Assembly: GCA_964563505.1 (NCBI GenBank)
Contig: CAZLXW010000006.1
Span: 1 to 64,000 of the forward strand
Source: UBA1351 sp964563505
GTDB taxonomy: Bacteria; Bacillota; Clostridia; Lachnospirales; Vallitaleaceae
Reading direction: 5' to 3'
Length of the DNA stretch: 64,000 bases
The translations under genes were made by a program, and so were the position numbers. Of the stretch, positions 43,295 to 51,984 are shown one piece after another (positions within the stretch are counted from its first letter, which is position 1; each line of letters opens with the position of its first letter). The notes under the pieces were generated by a model. It saw only the letters and a list, made by a program, of their open reading frames with translations. It did not search any database and was not told the origin of the DNA.

Positions 43295-44414
43295 TAAAAA
43301 TTAATCCTATCATTTTTTGTAATTTCTCAAGAACTTCATCAACATCTTCTTTTGATGTCATCCTCCCTAAACTAAATCTAACAGCACCTCGCCCAACTTC
43401 TTCAGTAACATTCATCGCACTTATTACAGGAGACAATGTAGTTGTTCCTGAATGACAAGCAGAACCTGTAGAAGCTGCAACATCATGTAAGCCATTAAGA
43501 ATGGCATTTCCTTCAAACCCAAGAAAACTTACATTAAGTGTATTGGGTAATCGTAACTGAGGATGACCGTTTAGGGTAACTTTGTCACCAAATAACTGAC
43601 ATATCCCCCCGTAAAAATAATCAGTCAACTGCTGTATTCGATTATCATTTATTGAACCTGCTGCTAATTCGCAAGCTTTACCCAATCCAACTTGAAACAT
43701 GACATTTTCCGTTCCGGCCCTTTTTCCTGATTCATGACCTGCACCATGTATCAATGGTTCAATGATGATTCCCTCTCTTATATATAAGGCGCCTATACCT
43801 TTTGGGGCATAAAGTTTATGCCCTGCTATTGTTAGAAAATCAACGCCTAACGCATTGACATCCGTCGGTATTTTTCCAACAGATTGGGATGCATCTGTAT
43901 GAAAAAACACATCATGTTTTTTACATATATCTGCTATATCTTTAATCGACTGTATAGTTCCTGTTTCGTTATTTGCATGCATGACTGTAACTAAGATGGT
44001 TTCATCTGTAATCAATCGCTCAATGTCACTTGGATTAACCATACCATATTGATCCACGCCAACATAACTTACTTTATACCCAATACTTTCCAAGTATTGT
44101 AATGGTTTTAATATCGCCGGATGTTCAATGACTGACGTAATAATATGATTGCCTTTATTCTTATAGGTATAAGCGACACCCTTAATAACCATATTGTTGG
44201 ATTCACTCCCACCACTAGTGAAAATTACTTCTGAGGGGTGACAATTTAACAAGTTTGCAACCTGCCCTCTTGCTTCCTCAAGAGCTGTTTTTGCTGTTTT
44301 TCCCATTTCATGGACACTACTTGGATTACCATAATTCCCATATAAGAATGGTAACATAGCCTCTACAACTTCAGGACTTATTGGCGTTGTTGCATTATAA
44401 TCCATATAAATCAT
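43287..44414 (-). CDS. Cysteine desulfurase, NifS/IscS family
   Basis: The 375-residue PLP enzyme starts MIYMDYNATTPISPEVVEAM and has FTSGGSESNNMVIKG, HANNETGTIQ, the PLP lysine in AGHKLYAPKG and the catalytic cysteine in STGSACHSG. It removes sulfur from cysteine as a persulfide for Fe-S clusters or thio-cofactors. The SACHSG loop and length fit group I desulfurases. The DsrE-like gene is translationally coupled downstream and may receive the sulfur. No IscU or regulator gene is nearby. A weak ribosome site precedes the ATG. Confidence 0.93.
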   Translation of the reverse strand: MIYMDYNATTPISPEVVEAMLPFLYGNYGNPSSVHEMGKTAKTALEEARGQVANLLNCHPSEVIFTSGGSESNNMVIKGVAYTYKNKGNHIITSVIEHPAILKPLQYLESIGYKVSYVGVDQYGMVNPSDIERLITDETILVTVMHANNETGTIQSIKDIADICKKHDVFFHTDASQSVGKIPTDVNALGVDFLTIAGHKLYAPKGIGALYIREGIIIEPLIHGAGHESGKRAGTENVMFQVGLGKACELAAGSINDNRIQQLTDYFYGGICQLFGDKVTLNGHPQLRLPNTLNVSFLGFEGNAILNGLHDVAASTGSACHSGTTTLSPVISAMNVTEEVGRGAVRFSLGRMTSKEDVDEVLEKLQKMIGLIFNG

Positions 44415-44494
44415 AATTTACCTACCTTTCAATTCAATCGCTCCTCTATATTAAATCCATTATTCATATTTCATACATCTGTAAAAAGTTTGAC

Positions 44495-44868
44495 ATGTAT
44501 AATGGAAGTAATCCATCTGCAAAGCGTTCACAAAACTGGATCGCTGAGGGATTCGTTTCTTTGATGCTCCAGAAAAAACTGAACGAAATTACTGTTAAAG
44601 AAATAATGAAGGCCACTGATTTATCACGTCAGACCTTTTATCAGCTTTTTGATTCTGTGGAAGATGTTTTGGAATATCATATAGATACACTATTCCAAGA
44701 GTATATTAAAAGATGTAAAGTTGAAGAAGTTGACAATCTATGTGATGCCGCGCAACTTTTGTTGCTGTCGGACTGGTTGGTATGTTAGATTATTGGTTTA
44801 AAAGTGGTAAAACACTGAGCACCGATGAATTAGCGGACTTGGTTTGCCGAATTACAAACTCAGAATAA
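44495..44868 (+). pseudogene. TetR-family regulator with an internal deletion
   Basis: The 5' part encodes QNWIAEGFVSLMLQKKLNEI and the TetR helix-turn-helix VKEIMKATDLSRQTFYQLFD, then NLCDAAQL before running out of frame to a stop at 44788. A different frame continues VAVGLVGMLDYWFKSGKTLS and TDELADLVCRITNSE to a stop at 44866-44868, the typical end of clostridial TetR proteins. About 65 residues between these parts are absent, since the family is about 190 long. DNA binding may persist, but the ligand domain is lost. No strong ribosome site precedes the ATG. Confidence 0.78.
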
Positions 44869-44928
44869 TATTTTTTACATCTTTTTTGGTGTAGTAATGG
44901 TATCGTTTTCTATAACACATTAAATTCA

Positions 44929-46128
44929 TTAGAAAACAAATCCTGCTGCTATAGCTAAGACTACAATAAGCGGTGCCGGAACTTTTTTAGTAAATAATAG
45001 AGCTACTGTAACTAACATAACTATAATATTATCAATCACAAAACCACTATTTTGCATCAGGATTATTGCAGCTACAGTGATTAATCCACCAGCAACAGCT
45101 GTAATACCTTTCAGGGATACTTTTATTCCTTTAATCCCCTTTAATTTTTCCCAAATTGGGTATATGAAGTAAATTAATAAGAGCCCAGGTAAAAATATCG
45201 CTATACCCCCTGACACAGCTCCTATAATTTGGGTTAGTACACTCTCACCGCGAGCTGCCATGCCACCTGCATATGCACTAAAGCTAAACATTGGACCCGG
45301 TAACCCTTGTACAAGCCCAAATCCCGTCAAAAATTCTTGGTTAGACATATACTGATTAACTTCTACTAATTCACTATACATAAGCGGTACTACCACCTGA
45401 CCCCCGCCAATAACTAAGTAACCATATCGATAAAAACTTTCAAATAAATGAATAATTTTATTGTCCCATATTAAAGTCAAGAGAAGACTTCCTAATGCAA
45501 AGATACCAAATACAATCAAATATCTCCAAGGAGGACTTATTTTTACACGGTTCCAGAGATCTTTCTCTTTTGAAACAAAGATACTTACTACACCACCAAA
45601 GATCAAGACCAAGGGATAAATCCAAGGCTCTCGAATAATGTAAGTGGTTATACCACCAACGAGTAATAATAATAGAGTTATCCTATCAGTGACTACTTTG
45701 CGGCCTATGCGATATGCAGCTAAAATAATAAATCCAACAGCCATCGGACCAATATAACGCAGACCATCTTGGGATATATTCATAGCGCCTAGAAATTGAC
45801 TTAAAAATGAAAGCAATGTCATCACTGTTAGAACTGGTAAAGCCCACACCAGCATAGTTAAGAATGCCAACAATGGCCCTCCCATTTTGTGCCCAATGGC
45901 AACTATGGTTTGCGTGCTACTTGGACCAGGTAAAATTCCTGTTAAAGCAATCAATTCAACCAATTCTTCTTCAGTTAAATATTTTTTCTTTACTACCATT
46001 TGATCTGTAAAAACACCATAATGTGCTTCTGGGCCTCCATAAGCTCCCAAAGAACAAATAAATACATCTTTTAGAAAGGTCCTCCAAGGGACTCCATTTT
46101 GATTTTTTAAGTTCTTATCTACTTTCAT
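44929..46128 (-). CDS. chrA: ChrA-family chromate transporter, two-domain
   Basis: The 399-residue membrane protein consists of two homologous halves. The first half has FICSLGAYGGPEAHYGVFTD, LPGPSSTQTIVAIGHKMGGP and WALPVLTVMTLLSFL; the second has GYLVIGGGQVVVPLMYSELV, GFGLVQGLPGPMFSFSAYAG and FLPGLLLIYFIYPIW. The repeated GxGG and LPGP elements define the long-chain CHR family. It moves chromate, or possibly sulfate-like anions, out of the cell. It diverges from a PadR gene with which it shares the promoter region. Confidence 0.9.
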   Translation of the reverse strand: MKVDKNLKNQNGVPWRTFLKDVFICSLGAYGGPEAHYGVFTDQMVVKKKYLTEEELVELIALTGILPGPSSTQTIVAIGHKMGGPLLAFLTMLVWALPVLTVMTLLSFLSQFLGAMNISQDGLRYIGPMAVGFIILAAYRIGRKVVTDRITLLLLLVGGITTYIIREPWIYPLVLIFGGVVSIFVSKEKDLWNRVKISPPWRYLIVFGIFALGSLLLTLIWDNKIIHLFESFYRYGYLVIGGGQVVVPLMYSELVEVNQYMSNQEFLTGFGLVQGLPGPMFSFSAYAGGMAARGESVLTQIIGAVSGGIAIFLPGLLLIYFIYPIWEKLKGIKGIKVSLKGITAVAGGLITVAAIILMQNSGFVIDNIIVMLVTVALLFTKKVPAPLIVVLAIAAGFVF

Positions 46129-46193
46129 TATAAAACCATCCTTTCATTCTTGCATTTCAAAATACTTAATGATATAATAATATCATATTACGA

Positions 46194-46208
46194 TATCGAG
46201 ATTCGATA
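46194..46208. promoter_or_regulatory. Candidate PadR operator between chrA and the PadR gene
   Basis: TATCGA and TCGATA arms are separated by three bases (GAT), 29 bases before the PadR start. It is a short dyad that fits autoregulation and could also affect the divergent chrA gene. The assignment rests only on its position and symmetry. Confidence 0.35.
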
Positions 46209-46237
46209 ATAACATTATACAATAGAGGTGATAAAAA

Positions 46238-46546
46238 ATGCAAGACCAAATTTTAAGAAAATTTTTCCTAGGATTTATTCAAATTCATATTCTTCATCAC
46301 GCAAAGAAAGAACCTTTTTATGGTGCTTGGATGATTGATGAACTTAGTGAACATGGGTATGACATGAGTCCTGGAACATTATACCCATTACTTCACAGTA
46401 TGGAATCTAAAGGACTTTTAGAAAAAGAAGAAAAAACTGTAGGCGGTAAGATTAGAAAATACTATAGGATTACAACATTAGGGAATGAAGTCTTGGAAGA
46501 AGCACGTAAAAAAGCTTATGAGCTATTTAAAGAGATTAAAGATTGA
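46238..46546 (+). CDS. PadR-family transcriptional regulator
   Basis: The 102-residue protein begins RKFFLGFIQIHILHHAKKEP and contains YGAWMIDELSEHGYDMSPGT with LYPLLHSMESKGLLEKEEKT and a wing KIRKYYRITTLGNEVLEEAR: the PadR winged helix with a C-terminal dimer helix. PadR proteins usually repress a neighbouring transporter. It ends 19 bases before the ABC ATPase start, so it forms one operon with the FetAB-like exporter. GAGGTG precedes the ATG. Confidence 0.9.
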   Translation: MQDQILRKFFLGFIQIHILHHAKKEPFYGAWMIDELSEHGYDMSPGTLYPLLHSMESKGLLEKEEKTVGGKIRKYYRITTLGNEVLEEARKKAYELFKEIKD

Positions 46547-46565
46547 CGAAAGGAGAATTTTTTTT

Positions 46566-47204
46566 ATGTTTTCATTTAAAGAGGTACATTATAAAGATAT
46601 TCTTAACATTAAAAATCTAAATATTGAAAAGCATACAGTGACTTCTATAGTAGGTCAAAGTGGCAGTGGAAAAACGACACTTTTACGCCTTTTAAATAAA
46701 TTAATAAGCTGTGATAGTGGAGAAATCCTTTATAATAGCAAGCCTTTAAGTGATATAGACTCTGTAGAATTGAGAAGAGATATCGTCATGCTTCCACAAG
46801 CCCCTGCTATTTTTAAAGGGAGCATAAAGGATAATCTATTAATAGGCCTGAAATTTTCTGAGAAATCAACTGTTTCTGATGATAAACTATTTGAAATATT
46901 AAAATTAGTCAAATTGCAAAAAGAATTAAGTCAAGATGCTGAAAAGTTATCTGGAGGAGAAAAACAAAGGATAGCCCTTGGCAGAGTAATGCTTATGGAG
47001 CCCGAAGTTTTATTATTAGATGAGCCTTCTTCCGCTTTGGATGAAGAAACTGAGCACATGATTTTTGAAGCATTAGTAAATTATGCAAAGGAAAATAACA
47101 AGTCTCTTATTATGGTCACTCATTCTAAAAAAGTAGCCTGTCAATTCTCTGATGAAATTATAGAAATAAAAAAAGATACGGTGATTAATCAAGAGGAGGT
47201 ATAA
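46566..47204 (+). CDS. FetA-like ABC transporter ATP-binding protein
   Basis: ATG 46566 follows AAAGGAG and gives 212 residues; a longer frame overlaps the PadR gene and is unlikely. Walker A is GQSGSGKTTLL, the Q-loop is MLPQAPAIFKGS, the signature is LSGGEKQRIALGR, and Walker B is VLLLDEPSSALDEET, followed by the switch His in MVTHS. This compact ATPase pairs with the UPF0014 permease immediately downstream as in the FetAB iron exporter of Enterobacteria. The metal exported is unproven. Confidence 0.9.
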   Translation: MFSFKEVHYKDILNIKNLNIEKHTVTSIVGQSGSGKTTLLRLLNKLISCDSGEILYNSKPLSDIDSVELRRDIVMLPQAPAIFKGSIKDNLLIGLKFSEKSTVSDDKLFEILKLVKLQKELSQDAEKLSGGEKQRIALGRVMLMEPEVLLLDEPSSALDEETEHMIFEALVNYAKENNKSLIMVTHSKKVACQFSDEIIEIKKDTVINQEEV

Positions 47205-47206
47205 TT

Positions 47207-47992
47207 ATGGACGGAATAATAGATCTTCAGTTATGGCAAATGGTGGCTGCATATATTTTTGTTGTTATTTTATTGTTTATCGTAAGAGTAAGGGGAATCT
47301 CGAGAGAAAAAGAAATACTTATTTCTTCTATAAGAATGACAGTTCAGCTTATATTAGTAGGCTATATACTTGTTTATTTGTTTAATAACATTAATCCTAT
47401 TAATACAATTATCGTGATAATTGTCATGGAGGTATTTGCTATTCATAACATTTATAAAAGAACAAAAAACAAGCTTTCAAAGCCCCTTAAAAAGATTATT
47501 GCAATATCCATGTTATTTGGAACTTTAACAAGTCTTATTTATTTTTTACTTGTAGTGATTAATATCTCTCCCTGGTACGATCCTAGATACTTCATCCCTA
47601 TTGCCGGAATGCTTATTGGTAATTCAATGACAGGGATTTCACTTGGGGTAACGCGACTTGTAGATGGAATGCATTCTGAAAAGCACCTTGTTGAGTCTGC
47701 ATTAATGCTTGGTGCAACTCCTAAAATGGCTGCAAAACAAATCGTGGATAATGCTTTTGATTCTGCAATCCTTCCAACAATTAACTCTATGGTAGGAATG
47801 GGCATCGTATTTTTACCTGGGATGATGACTGGGCAAATTTTATCTGGAATATCCCCTGTTACTGCTATCGAATATCAAATAGCTATAATGCTCGGAATTC
47901 TTGGAAGTGTGGCTTTTACTGTTATTTTATTTGTCCAATTGGGTTATAAAACTTTCTTTAATGGAGAAAGTCAATTGATTATTAACAACTAG
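47207..47992 (+). CDS. FetB-like (UPF0014) ABC transporter permease
   Basis: The 261-residue protein has about seven hydrophobic spans. RVRGISREKEILISSIRMTV, QLILVGYILVYLFNN and the conserved loop RYFIPIAGMLIGNSMTGISL, LGATPKMAAKQIVDNAFDSA and LPTINSMVGMGIVFLPGMMT are diagnostic for UPF0014/FetB. It starts three bases after the ATPase stop with AGAGGAGG. Together the pair should act as an exporter, probably of iron or another ion or small molecule in stress. Confidence 0.9.
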   Translation: MDGIIDLQLWQMVAAYIFVVILLFIVRVRGISREKEILISSIRMTVQLILVGYILVYLFNNINPINTIIVIIVMEVFAIHNIYKRTKNKLSKPLKKIIAISMLFGTLTSLIYFLLVVINISPWYDPRYFIPIAGMLIGNSMTGISLGVTRLVDGMHSEKHLVESALMLGATPKMAAKQIVDNAFDSAILPTINSMVGMGIVFLPGMMTGQILSGISPVTAIEYQIAIMLGILGSVAFTVILFVQLGYKTFFNGESQLIINN

Positions 47993-48070
47993 AACTTCTG
48001 ACGTAGTTCTGATTAAGTGAATTATGCACCCAGTCTCTTGAAATTGTGCCCATATTAGGCGCACCACAAA

Positions 48071-48110
48071 AAACACCTCACAAGTCATCACATTGACTTA
48101 TGAGGTGTTT
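48071..48110. terminator. Bidirectional intrinsic terminator
   Basis: AAACACCTCACAAGTCA pairs with TGACTTATGAGGTGTTT with one mismatch around TCACAT. It separates the convergent FetB-like and FMN-binding lipoprotein genes. Confidence 0.85.
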
Positions 48111-48127
48111 CAAAATTAATAATATAG

Positions 48128-49180
48128 TTAGAATCTACCTTTAATAACATCTTCTTCCTTAATAATTCCAGCTGCGACCAAGGCTCTTTGGAATGATGTG
48201 TTTTCTCTAGAAATTCTTACAGTAGCACCTGAAATTGTATCATATGACTTTTGAATCGTCTTTGTAGCACCTGATACCGAATCAATATTGATACCAAAGA
48301 AATTATCTTCGTTAATGCCTAACACGTATGATTCGCCTTCGTAATTTGCACCTTCATACATAGTTAATCCTTTTAATTCTGTAGCATCTTTACCAATCAT
48401 GAATTCTGCTATTCTATCATAATTACCTTTCCAACCACCAGCGGAGTGGAAACCATATGTCGCTTCAAGCGTTTGTGGTTTTCCATCAGTAAAGCTAACA
48501 CCAGAAAGCGTTAAGAATTCTTCAACCGTAGTTTCTTCTGATACACCTTCATATGTACCACGAAGAGTGATTACATGTGAGTAGATGCTTATATCAAATG
48601 GTGACATAGCATTAAGTTCATCTAAACTCTTTGGTTTCAATAATCCTGATGTTGATGTTAATACAGTTGGTATGAAGTGCTCATTAATTTTTAAATCATA
48701 TATTTTTGTTGAATAATCAAACTCGCTGTCTAACTTTAGTTCGAACAAGTATCTAGTAATCGGATCAACAATACCATAAGATATTGTTCCATTTTCATCC
48801 ACACCTACAACATAAAGTGACATTTTGTCATTTGTTTTGATTTCAAACATTGATTCACCACTTACAACCTTTTCCCCACCAAGAATAGCTTGTGATGGTG
48901 TAACGCTTGAATCAACAGAAATTACTGCATCAGGATCGTTTCTTTTTATCCACTTGTCGTCTTTCAATTTCAAAAAATCGGTTTCTACATTTGTAATTAT
49001 ACCTTTTTTATCTAATGTAATCTTTGTTTCAATTTTTTCTTCTGCATCTTCCAAAAGCACTCCCTTTGATTCACCTTTCCAAGAATATCCTGCATAGGTT
49101 CCTGAATAATCAGTACTGTTACAAGAGATCAATGCTAATACACTCATTAATACAACTACTAAAACTAATATTTTTTTCAT
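48128..49180 (-). CDS. FMN-binding-type lipoprotein with two SGAT motifs
   Basis: ATG 49180 follows ATAGGAGGAAGT and gives 350 residues. The signal MKKILVLVVVLMSVLALISC ends in a lipobox. The C-terminal region holds DSVSGAT (303-306) and SYDTISGAT (317-320), both close to the D-x-[ST]-G-A-[TS] motif at which ApbE attaches FMN to a threonine in NqrC/RnfG-type domains. Which of the two is modified is not clear; a second might be a relic or a second site. The N-terminal 250 residues, with GTYAGYSWKGES and TLRGTYEGVS, are not recognised. It would be an extracytoplasmic flavoprotein for electron transfer. It follows the two-component genes of the same strand. Confidence 0.7.
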   Translation of the reverse strand: MKKILVLVVVLMSVLALISCNSTDYSGTYAGYSWKGESKGVLLEDAEEKIETKITLDKKGIITNVETDFLKLKDDKWIKRNDPDAVISVDSSVTPSQAILGGEKVVSGESMFEIKTNDKMSLYVVGVDENGTISYGIVDPITRYLFELKLDSEFDYSTKIYDLKINEHFIPTVLTSTSGLLKPKSLDELNAMSPFDISIYSHVITLRGTYEGVSEETTVEEFLTLSGVSFTDGKPQTLEATYGFHSAGGWKGNYDRIAEFMIGKDATELKGLTMYEGANYEGESYVLGINEDNFFGINIDSVSGATKTIQKSYDTISGATVRISRENTSFQRALVAAGIIKEEDVIKGRF

Positions 49181-49290
49181 ACTTCCTCCTATAATATTGT
49201 TAAAATAATCACGAACATATTGTATATTATACAACAACAAAATTTTCAAGGCAATTGCCGAATGTCCTTTTCTGAATGGGACAAATGTCC

Positions 49291-49917
49291 TTAATAACGA
49301 TTTTCGATCCAGAAGATAGCAGCTTCAGTTCTTGTTCTTACATTAATTTTTTCAAACACTTTTGTCAGATAATTACGGACAGTTTTTTCAGAAATGAACA
49401 GTTCTTCACTAATTTCTTTATTCTTTAATCCTCTTGCCACTAACTCAAGCAGTTCTTTCTCCTGACTTGTTAACTCATATTCTTTCGGATCTTCTTTGAT
49501 TGCATCTACAAGTGAATCAAGCAAACTAGGGTCAATGCTTCTTTCACCACTTAACACCTTTACAATTGCGTTAATAACAGCATCCTTATCGATAGTTTTC
49601 ATTAAATAACCTTCTGCACCCGCTCTTAAGGCATCTTTAATCATAAATTCATCACAAAAAGCCGATAAAATAATAATTTTTATTTTTGGATTTGAACGCT
49701 TTATCCGATGGCACATTGTAACGCCATCCCCATCTGGTAATTTATAGTCTAATAAAATCAAGTCTGGCTGAAAAATTTCGATTTTCCTATATGCTTCAGT
49801 ACAACTTCCAGCATCACAGACAACTTCATAATTAGAGTTCTTTTCTATTAAGGAAATTAATCCCAAACGGACCACTGCATGATCATCAATAATCATAATC
49901 TTATTTTTAGTTCCCAT
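49291..49917 (-). CDS. NarL/LuxR-type response regulator
   Basis: The 208-residue protein has the acidic DD (11-12), the phospho-acceptor D57 in LILLDYKLPDGDG, LSA in IIILSAFCDEF and K in YLMKTIDKD. The C-terminal GerE helix-turn-helix reads LTSQEKELLELVARGLKNKE and ISEELFISEKTVRNYLTKVF. The gene starts one base past the kinase stop, overlapping the TAAATG junction, so translation is coupled. Likely targets include the FMN-binding lipoprotein downstream (111 bases); inferred. Confidence 0.93.
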   Translation of the reverse strand: MGTKNKIMIIDDHAVVRLGLISLIEKNSNYEVVCDAGSCTEAYRKIEIFQPDLILLDYKLPDGDGVTMCHRIKRSNPKIKIIILSAFCDEFMIKDALRAGAEGYLMKTIDKDAVINAIVKVLSGERSIDPSLLDSLVDAIKEDPKEYELTSQEKELLELVARGLKNKEISEELFISEKTVRNYLTKVFEKINVRTRTEAAIFWIENRY

Positions 49918-51243
49918 TTATTCCTCCCAAGGTACGAATAATTCAACGATAGTGCCTGATTCATCACTTTTAAAATGAAGTTCACCTGATATTATATTAC
50001 TTCTCTCTATAATCGCAGTTAAACCCATGCCTTGCCTATTTTCAATGTCGCTTATTTTAAAACCACATCCATCATCTCTTACTAATAATCGAAGTCCATC
50101 AAAAGAAGATACAAGTCTAATACATATTGTTGAACCACCACTATATTTAAGAGCATTTATCACACACTCTCTTACAATATGATAGATGTGATTTAAATAT
50201 TCCAAACTCAAAACTCCATATTCTGATCCTTTATCAGCATTATGTAAAATAATCTTTGTTTCATATTCATTCTCTAAGCTCATCACCATTGATTGTAGTT
50301 TAACAGACAAATCACCTATATCATTCTTTTCAAACATAGATGTCTTAATAAAACCTCTAATACTATCCATAACATAATTCATTTGAAATTTAATTTGGTC
50401 GAATGTGACAACTTGATTGCCTTCAGAAGAAGCATATTCTTCAAGTTGTTCAATTTGCAAGCCTATTGAGAATAAATCTTGTAAAACAACATCATGCATT
50501 TCACGAGCTATACGCTTATTTTCTTCAGCAATTCTCTGACGTGTAACGAGATATGATAAACGCATTTCGTTTTCTGCTTTTATACTCCTAATAACACTCA
50601 CAAAAAAAATGGTTATGCAAACTGCGAGTATTGTTCTAGCTACTTCAATTGGTAGTTCAATCCATTTTGAGAATAACTGCTGTGGTATTAACTGTGTGAT
50701 GCCATAGGTAATAAATAAACCCGCCATTGCATACAGTCTATTACTAATACTTTTCAATATACCATGAAAACCATTTTTAGAAATGATAATAATGGCAACT
50801 CCTGCTAATATACCTGATGACGCGCCCATTATAATTCGTAAAAAGAAACTTACATTCCATAATGCATAGACTATGATGTAACTAATTGTTGATATGAATA
50901 AAAGAAAAACTGTAATAAACTTGAAGAATTCTTTTAGTTTTTTACCATAAATGAGTTTTAAAGCAAATAGCCATAGGAACGCAAATGAAATAGTACCTAA
51001 TAAACCAATAATAAATTTTATGCTACTGAAAATCGAGATGAATAAAGAAGTATATGACAGCATAATCAACCATTCTAAAGTTCCATGCAAAACACCAAAA
51101 ACGCCTATAAATGGTATTGCTTCAACCAATGGATTTGCTATATATCGATTACTTGCCTGCAGCAATGCACTGATACCAAGTGTATAAAACGCTAGTCCAT
51201 AGATAAAATAAATCAAAATAATTAAACTCAATGAGTCATTCAT
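49918..51243 (-). CDS. NarL-type sensor histidine kinase with multi-span membrane sensor
   Basis: The 441-residue protein has seven to eight hydrophobic segments in residues 1-220, a MASE-like membrane sensor without a large external domain. The HisKA_3 dimer helix contains REMHDVVLQDLFSIG, with the phospho-histidine at H250. The ATPase part shows VRECVINALKYSGGS and DDGCGF with GMGLTAIIERS. No ligand motif is visible, and the signal may lie in the membrane or lipid. The regulator follows directly. Confidence 0.9.
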   Translation of the reverse strand: MNDSLSLIILIYFIYGLAFYTLGISALLQASNRYIANPLVEAIPFIGVFGVLHGTLEWLIMLSYTSLFISIFSSIKFIIGLLGTISFAFLWLFALKLIYGKKLKEFFKFITVFLLFISTISYIIVYALWNVSFFLRIIMGASSGILAGVAIIIISKNGFHGILKSISNRLYAMAGLFITYGITQLIPQQLFSKWIELPIEVARTILAVCITIFFVSVIRSIKAENEMRLSYLVTRQRIAEENKRIAREMHDVVLQDLFSIGLQIEQLEEYASSEGNQVVTFDQIKFQMNYVMDSIRGFIKTSMFEKNDIGDLSVKLQSMVMSLENEYETKIILHNADKGSEYGVLSLEYLNHIYHIVRECVINALKYSGGSTICIRLVSSFDGLRLLVRDDGCGFKISDIENRQGMGLTAIIERSNIISGELHFKSDESGTIVELFVPWEE

Positions 51244-51284
51244 AATAAGCCCTCGTTTGTAAATATTTTATTTGTTATTGACTG

Positions 51285-51485
51285 TCATTGGTTCCTTCTA
51301 TTAGGGTCCAAGCTTTGAATATAGCCTCTGACTTTTGCATATGGCGCATTAGCAAGATCTAAATGAAAGAAATCTTCTACTTTAGCTTTATATGTTATCA
51401 GCGTCGCGAACACATCAATGCGTTTATCGACACCTTCATCACAGAATGCCTTGAAATATTCTGCTGTATTCTTAAAATCGTCCAT
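51285..51485 (-). CDS. Hypothetical 66-residue protein
   Basis: ATG 51485 follows CAGGAGATAGT, a good ribosome site; an ATG seven codons earlier is not supported. The product begins MDDFKNTAEYFKAFCDEGVD and continues RIDVFATLITYKAKVEDFFH. It looks like a soluble helical protein with one cysteine and no known motif. The upstream region carries a 14-bp inverted repeat 20 bases before the ATG, suggesting regulation. It lies 42 bases upstream of the sensor kinase start on the same strand, so it could lead that operon. Function unknown. Confidence 0.45.
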   Translation of the reverse strand: MDDFKNTAEYFKAFCDEGVDKRIDVFATLITYKAKVEDFFHLDLANAPYAKVRGYIQSLDPNRRNQ

Positions 51486-51504
51486 ACTATCTCCTGTTAT
51501 ATCC

Positions 51505-51542
51505 ACATTTATCGATATGATAACTTATATATCGATAAATGT
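51505..51542. promoter_or_regulatory. 14-bp inverted repeat before the small gene
   Basis: ACATTTATCGATAT and its exact reverse complement flank a ten-base centre. The arms hold palindromic ATCGAT cores. The repeat covers the expected promoter of the 66-residue gene and could be an operator; a hairpin role is also possible. Confidence 0.5.
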
Positions 51543-51752
51543 CAATAGTTCGCAGATACCTTAGCCTTGATTTTAAAAACATTTCGATTATTCCTCATCA
51601 AGCTATGTAAACACTTTGGTCTCGATTATTTTGAAAAAGAAGATGAATACAAGGACAGCAATTTCCATCAAACTGAAATTTAAAATATAAAAGAATATAA
51701 TCTTAAAAGTGAAGTTCATAAAGATATCGGCATCAATATGAAGATTTATAAG

Positions 51753-51984
51753 TTACTGGATTTTATACAATACCAAACCACTTTTTATTCTTGGTGCCTG
51801 AGTTCCATGCTCTTCTGCATAACGTTTTAAACGTTCTTTCTCCATGTTACAATTACGCTTATTTCTAATGGTTTGGGCTTTTTCAAAGATTTCTTTACTG
51901 ACCATAGCATACTGAAGTTCTTTGATAGCAAGGGAATCAAAATTGAAAAGGCAAAAATCATCCGTCCATCCCTTGAAGAAGGAT
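51753..51984 (-). pseudogene. Coding remnant of an unidentified protein
   Basis: In this 437-base stretch without an intact gene, one minus-strand frame stays open for about 75 codons with protein-like composition: GWTDDFCLFNFDSLAIKELQ, YAMVSKEIFEKAQTIRNKRN and RLKRYAEEHGTQAPR, ending at a stop at 51753. It has no start codon and ribosome site of its own and begins at the permease stop. On the plus strand at about 51602-51670, HFGLDYFEKEDEYKDSNFHQ also looks like former coding sequence. The parent family is not recognised. I see nothing else between 51543 and 51752. Confidence 0.4.

Noticed and set aside
46485..46565. Longer ABC ATPase start inside the PadR gene
   Set aside because: The upstream codons are PadR coding sequence in another frame, while ATG 46566 has the AAAGGAG ribosome site and begins the ATPase fold.
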